Shown: positions 60,451 through 64,000 of the stretch, piece by piece
How the letters are laid out: each line of letters begins with the position of its first letter
Position numbering within the stretch: position 1 is the stretch's first letter
Assembly: GCA_016861345.1 (NCBI GenBank)
Contig: BOLD01000001.1
Coordinates: 310,001 to 374,000, forward strand
Source: Oligoflexia bacterium
GTDB lineage: Bacteria; Bdellovibrionota; Bdellovibrionia; Bdellovibrionales; Bdellovibrionaceae
DNA length: 64,000 bases
Direction: 5' to 3'
Position numbers and translations under genes: made by a program
Notes under the pieces: model-generated
The model's input: the letters and a program-made list of their open reading frames with translations, nothing else
The model's database searches: none
What the model was told of the DNA's origin: nothing

Positions 60451-62391
60451 TTAAGCCGCTTTTGGCTTTGCTGTGTTCTGATTCAAGTTGAAGAGATAGG
60501 GGACTTTGATGAAGAGCTGTGACCCCTTGCCCAATGTGCTTTCCACCCAGGCCTGACCGCCCAATTTTTTTGCTGCAAATAAGATGGCGTCCATTCCCAC
60601 CCCGCGGCCTGAAGTCTCAGTGACTTGTTCTTTGGTTGAAAATTGTGAATCAAAAATATGCTGAATCACTTGGTGATCGGTTTCTTTTGAACAGTCGATG
60701 CCTTTTGATTTTAATTTTTCTCTTATTTTTTCTGGTGAGATTCCGCCGCCATCATCTTTGATATTGATTTGCAGCCACGGCATTTGGTTGGAATCAGTTA
60801 TCCTATCGAATGTGACCGTGATGGTGCCCTGAGGGGCTTTGCCTGCGGCTTCTCGAATTTCAGGTCGTTCAATCCCATGGTCGGCCGCGTTTCGGAAAGC
60901 ATGAATGCAGGTACCAAAAAGATTCTCATAGGGCTCTGGCAGGATGAGAAGCTGATCGTTGATTAGTTGAATAGGATGAATTTGTTTACCCTCTTGATCT
61001 GCCACGGCTTGGACGACTTCGTTGTAGCTTTGAAAGTAAGATCCAATGGGTTCTGTGAGTAGGTTTTCTATGAAAGCATGCTGAATATTCTCTGCGACTT
61101 GGTTTAAGTAGGTCTTTTGAAACTGAATCAAGTGACTGACAGGGGTTTCAACCCATCGCTCTTGATTTTTCTTGAGATTACCAATGATTTCTTTATTTTC
61201 CTCGAGGAATTCAGAAAAGCCCTGCTCAATTTTTTCGCTCAGTTGTTTGAGCATTTGTGATTTTTCAGGGCTGGGTGCATCTTTCAGTTCAGTGAGTAGA
61301 GTTTCAGCTGAGTGACATTTTTCTGCAACACTGGCAACAGAGAAAGTCGCAGCTCCACCCTTAAGAGTGTGAAGTACTCGGAAAGTACTTTCATGATTGA
61401 TTTGCGACTGGGACATTTCTTTTTTGAGTTCACCCAGAAGTGTCAACGATTCGCGAATGAAGCCACTGACTTGCTTTTTGTTTTTGACAAGTTTGAGAAT
61501 CATTTGTGCGTGAGTGCGCTCACGCTCAGCTTCTTCTTGAGCATGAACTAGATTTGTGATGTCTGTTGAAATGACAACAACTCCATCCATTTTGCCTTCA
61601 GAATTGCGAAGGGGAGAATAGTCCAATTGAATGACTTTATTTTCTGAATGAGGATATTTTTGTGGCCCCAGCGGAGCTAAGTCTTCAAAGGGGAGCATTT
61701 CGGCAAAAACTGTGGTCATCCACTTTTTAAATCCGGGAATTTGCTTTTCGCTAAGTTTAAGTACGTCCCAGATGTATTTCCCTTTGGGGGTGCATTCTAC
61801 TGTGGATTCGCAGGCCTTTGAGCTGACGCCAAAGCAAAGACCATCTGAATTAAACATGAAAAATCCTTGGCTTAAGCTGTCAAGTAAAGCGCCCATGAGC
61901 TGGTTCATTTTTGCAATTTGCTCAGTTCTCTCCGCGACCATTCTTTCAAGATTTTCAGAATAGTTCTTCAATTCGGCTTGGGCTTTTTGAAGGTCAAGAA
62001 TGACGTCTTCTTTTTGTTCTAGCTCAGCTCGATATTTTTTCTGAAGTGTTTCTTCTAAAGTGACATCACGGAAGTAAACAAGCCAGCAGGGGTCTGAGGA
62101 TGGACCAGGAAAGGGTTGAGCGGTGATTTGCACTTTACCCGTTTTGCCAGATTCAGTTGAAAAAGAAACCTCTTGATAACTTGTTTGGTCTTGCACTGAG
62201 TTCAGATCCAGAAGAGCTTGAATGGATTCTTGAAAACGAAAGACTTCGTCAATTTGAGGCTTGGAACGAAGTAATTTTCGAACCGAGATATCGGCAATCA
62301 GTGCAGCGGGTTCATTGCAATAAATAATTCTCTTATCACCCGTGATGAGAAATGTTGGTTCAAGTAAACTATCAAAAATCTTTGTTTCCAT
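60451..62391 (-). CDS. CheA-like hybrid sensor kinase with PAS, Hpt and HATPase domains, lacking a CheW domain
   Basis: 646 residues from ATG 62391. Seen in order: PAS-like domain about 8-110 (ITGDKRIIYCNEPA, VYFRDVTLEETLQ), coiled coil 115-165, second PAS 168-285 (SQGFFMFNSDGLCFGVSS, VVVISTDITNLVHAQEE), Hpt with phospho-His about residue 341 (VLHTLKGGAATFSVASVAEK), HATPase with N-box IHAFRNAADHGIERPE (about 497), KDDGGGISPEK and GRGVGMDAI. This is CheA-type order but no CheW/P5 domain follows, so it is not receptor-coupled like CheA. No signal or membrane segments: cytoplasmic. It follows the FN3 gene on the same strand. Confidence 0.9.
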   Translation of the reverse strand: METKIFDSLLEPTFLITGDKRIIYCNEPAALIADISVRKLLRSKPQIDEVFRFQESIQALLDLNSVQDQTSYQEVSFSTESGKTGKVQITAQPFPGPSSDPCWLVYFRDVTLEETLQKKYRAELEQKEDVILDLQKAQAELKNYSENLERMVAERTEQIAKMNQLMGALLDSLSQGFFMFNSDGLCFGVSSKACESTVECTPKGKYIWDVLKLSEKQIPGFKKWMTTVFAEMLPFEDLAPLGPQKYPHSENKVIQLDYSPLRNSEGKMDGVVVISTDITNLVHAQEEAERERTHAQMILKLVKNKKQVSGFIRESLTLLGELKKEMSQSQINHESTFRVLHTLKGGAATFSVASVAEKCHSAETLLTELKDAPSPEKSQMLKQLSEKIEQGFSEFLEENKEIIGNLKKNQERWVETPVSHLIQFQKTYLNQVAENIQHAFIENLLTEPIGSYFQSYNEVVQAVADQEGKQIHPIQLINDQLLILPEPYENLFGTCIHAFRNAADHGIERPEIREAAGKAPQGTITVTFDRITDSNQMPWLQINIKDDGGGISPEKIREKLKSKGIDCSKETDHQVIQHIFDSQFSTKEQVTETSGRGVGMDAILFAAKKLGGQAWVESTLGKGSQLFIKVPYLFNLNQNTAKPKAA

Positions 62392-62394
62392 CAC

Positions 62395-64000
62395 TTATTT
62401 CCCCTGAGCTTGCTTTCCGCCCAATATGGTCACTTTTCGTGAAGGAGACCAGGCTGATTTTTTATCACCATTTTCAGCGCGAACTCGCCAGAAGACTTCT
62501 CCCAAAGGAAGAGTTTCATTGACGAGGACTCTGAAATCAGTCATGTCTTTTGCGAAAATTATTTTTTTAAAGTCACGATCGGCAGCAAGTTCGATGCGAT
62601 AATTTTTTGCATCTTTAGTTTCATCCCATTCGATCCAAAATGTTGTTTGTTTTGATTTTTGGAAAAACAGAGTCATGTTGTCCATAGGCTCAATCAGTAC
62701 CGGAGGGTAGAGGGGATCTTTTTTGCCGTACTGAATACTTCCTATATCTGAGAAGTCAGAAATTGGTTTGTTATTTTCGCCGAGGGCCTGAACTCTCCAG
62801 AAATATTCTCCAGTTTCAGGAAGGGTCAGTGTCGCAGTAGGGGTGGTGGATTGATATTTCTTTACTGAAGTAAAATTGGAATCTGTGGATAATTGTATCA
62901 TATAGGAATTTGCCTGTGTGATGGATGACCATTTTACGATGAAGTTTTCAGGTGGCCCTTTGTCAGAAACGTCTTTGGGGAGATATTGTTTAGGCTCAAC
63001 AGGTGTGAGTACGGGCTTCTCTGTAGCAACCATAAGACGTCCAACTTGACCGTGAGGGCCTGCCTTATTTTTGTCTACGAAGTTCGAAATTCGGAAATAA
63101 TAAGTCCCCGGAACTTCCTCTTTGAATGTGTATGTGGCCTCTTTTGTGTTATATGATTTTTTGCTCGTAAACTGAGGGTCAGATGAGACTTCAACGATGT
63201 ACTGATTTACTCCGGAAATGGGTTTCCAGTTTGCTTTTGGATATTTTTGAGAGCCAATAATGTAGGTCAATTGAGCTGAATCAATATGAGGAGCTGTTGT
63301 TGAAGCAATTTCCCGAGTTCGTTTATCGTCAACAATAGAGAACTTGGCCAAACTGCTTTCGGGCCCTGGCTTTCCGTTTACGCCAAGGGCTTTTACCTTA
63401 TAATAGTAAAGACCGGGGGCTTGTTTTTGAAGAGTATATTTATTTGTTTTCGTTTGAAAAATCTGTGGATTATTCATGTCTTTTGAAGGGCTGATTTCAA
63501 CTTGATATTGATCCACATTATCTTGCGGTTTCCATGAAAGAGAGAATGGTTTATTGTTTGAGGTTTTAAATTCTACAACTTCAGTTGAGAGTTCTGGGGC
63601 TTGCAATTCAGCAACATGAGTGACTTGAAATTGTTGGGCTTGAGAAGCGTGGCCTCGCTGCCCAGATTCCGTCAGAGGGATGACTCGGTAATAGTATGTC
63701 CCTTCCTCGAGTCCTGTTAATGCGATAGAAGAGGTTTGACTCTTATAACTTTTTTTCTTTTTAAAACTGGGATCAGTTGAGTACTCGATGAGATACTCTT
63801 TTGCTCCATTTGATGGTGTCCATGAAATCACACTGGGTGATGAACCATCGGTTTGCAGATTGAGAACTTCTGTAGAAAGAATCGGGGCAGGAATATCTGC
63901 AAATTGAACGGTAGATTGATATTCCACGTTAAAGTGGACGATATCAGATTGACTGATGGTTTTTCCGTCAAATACCTCTCGAATAGCTGCATAGTATGAG
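62395..64000 (-). CDS. FN3-repeat surface/periplasmic protein, N-terminus outside the window (partial)
   Basis: Open to the right edge; about 535 residues visible, and the GTG near 63927 is an internal codon. Seen: at least five repeats of about 95 residues with the fibronectin-III pattern: a Trp strand (SWTPSNGAKEYLIEYS, NWKPISGVNQYIVEVS, WSSITQANSYMIQLS), then (G/T)YYYRV or EYFWRVQA. N-terminal visible part (FDGKTISQSDIVHFNVEYQS) resembles the end of a FecR-type domain, tentatively. FN3 arrays bind glycans or proteins. One base (62392-62394) from the kinase gene start, so the two share a transcript. Confidence 0.83.
   Translation of the reverse strand, partial: SYYAAIREVFDGKTISQSDIVHFNVEYQSTVQFADIPAPILSTEVLNLQTDGSSPSVISWTPSNGAKEYLIEYSTDPSFKKKKSYKSQTSSIALTGLEEGTYYYRVIPLTESGQRGHASQAQQFQVTHVAELQAPELSTEVVEFKTSNNKPFSLSWKPQDNVDQYQVEISPSKDMNNPQIFQTKTNKYTLQKQAPGLYYYKVKALGVNGKPGPESSLAKFSIVDDKRTREIASTTAPHIDSAQLTYIIGSQKYPKANWKPISGVNQYIVEVSSDPQFTSKKSYNTKEATYTFKEEVPGTYYFRISNFVDKNKAGPHGQVGRLMVATEKPVLTPVEPKQYLPKDVSDKGPPENFIVKWSSITQANSYMIQLSTDSNFTSVKKYQSTTPTATLTLPETGEYFWRVQALGENNKPISDFSDIGSIQYGKKDPLYPPVLIEPMDNMTLFFQKSKQTTFWIEWDETKDAKNYRIELAADRDFKKIIFAKDMTDFRVLVNETLPLGEVFWRVRAENGDKKSAWSPSRKVTILGGKQAQGK

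Noticed and set aside
1-64000. tRNA, rRNA, CRISPR, IS elements, prophage or att sites
   Set aside because: Intergenic gaps are short and none shows cloverleaf, TTCGA-type loops, regularly spaced repeats, transposase or integrase motifs.

Overview
The window reads as a compact, AT-leaning (GC clearly below 50% by eye) chromosome segment of a Gram-negative, probably predatory deltaproteobacterium-like organism of the Bdellovibrionota. The grounds are LPS and outer-membrane genes (lpxC, lptF-type permease, a TamA/TamB pair, several barrels ending in Phe), many lipoproteins and secreted proteins with no recognisable family, a TIGR02147-type regulator, a FliG-C-like orphan, and an mreCD-mrdA-rodA block without mreB beside it. 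The species assignment is inference; no rRNA, tRNA, IS element, phage, plasmid or CRISPR sequence was seen. Base composition and spacing look uniform, so this looks like core chromosome rather than an island.

Layout. 1-6 kb: the tail of an unrecognised secreted-type protein, a PhoD-like lipoprotein, and the methylcitrate operon prpD-prpB-prpC (propionate catabolism). 6-15.4 kb: a leftward run of TPR protein, efp, second TPR-like protein, tamB and tamA, the last three coupled by 4-bp overlaps. 15.4-17.6 kb: ruvC-ruvA-ruvB. 17.6-22.2 kb: EEP-family hydrolase, FliG-C-like protein, small lipoprotein, lpxC, ald, YhcH family. 22.2-27 kb: a ComEC homologue split into two overlapping genes (metallo-beta-lactamase half and membrane half), a TPR-type lipoprotein, a LysM protein and dprA, i.e. 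a DNA-uptake neighbourhood. 27-36 kb: LptF/G permease, pseudo-receiver protein, thioredoxin, rodA-mrdA-mreD-mreC, PpiD-like chaperone with a small T-fold-like partner. 36-45 kb: coiled-coil lipoprotein, PAQR protein, cdd, maf/yceF, fur (with its own Fur box), uvrA, a proline-rich Cys-rich lipoprotein, an EamA exporter and a flavin reductase. 45-64 kb: a 740-residue barrel protein, S33 peptidase, small Cys protein, TIGR02147 regulator, S13 D,D-carboxypeptidase coupled to an ankyrin protein, HD-GYP protein, a barrel protein coupled to a 1002-residue lipoprotein with EF-hand-like loops, a lipoprotein, dcd, rpmG (59 residues), ChaN-like protein, CheY, a CheA-like kinase and the end of an FN3-repeat protein.

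Most striking signals. (1) ComEC exists as two translationally coupled polypeptides. (2) Several genes without a usable Shine-Dalgarno (lptF, lpxC, maf, chaN, and nearly fur) have a promoter with a 17-18 bp spacer placed so that transcription should begin at or a few bases before the start codon, which suggests leaderless messages. (3) Three convergent gene pairs end in the same back-to-back stop hexamer TAATTA with zero bases between them. (4) A barrel gene overlaps a large lipoprotein gene carrying EF-hand-like loops, a candidate envelope system with no family I recognise. (5) A 13-bp perfect inverted repeat 59 bp apart lies in the leader of a small secreted Cys protein.
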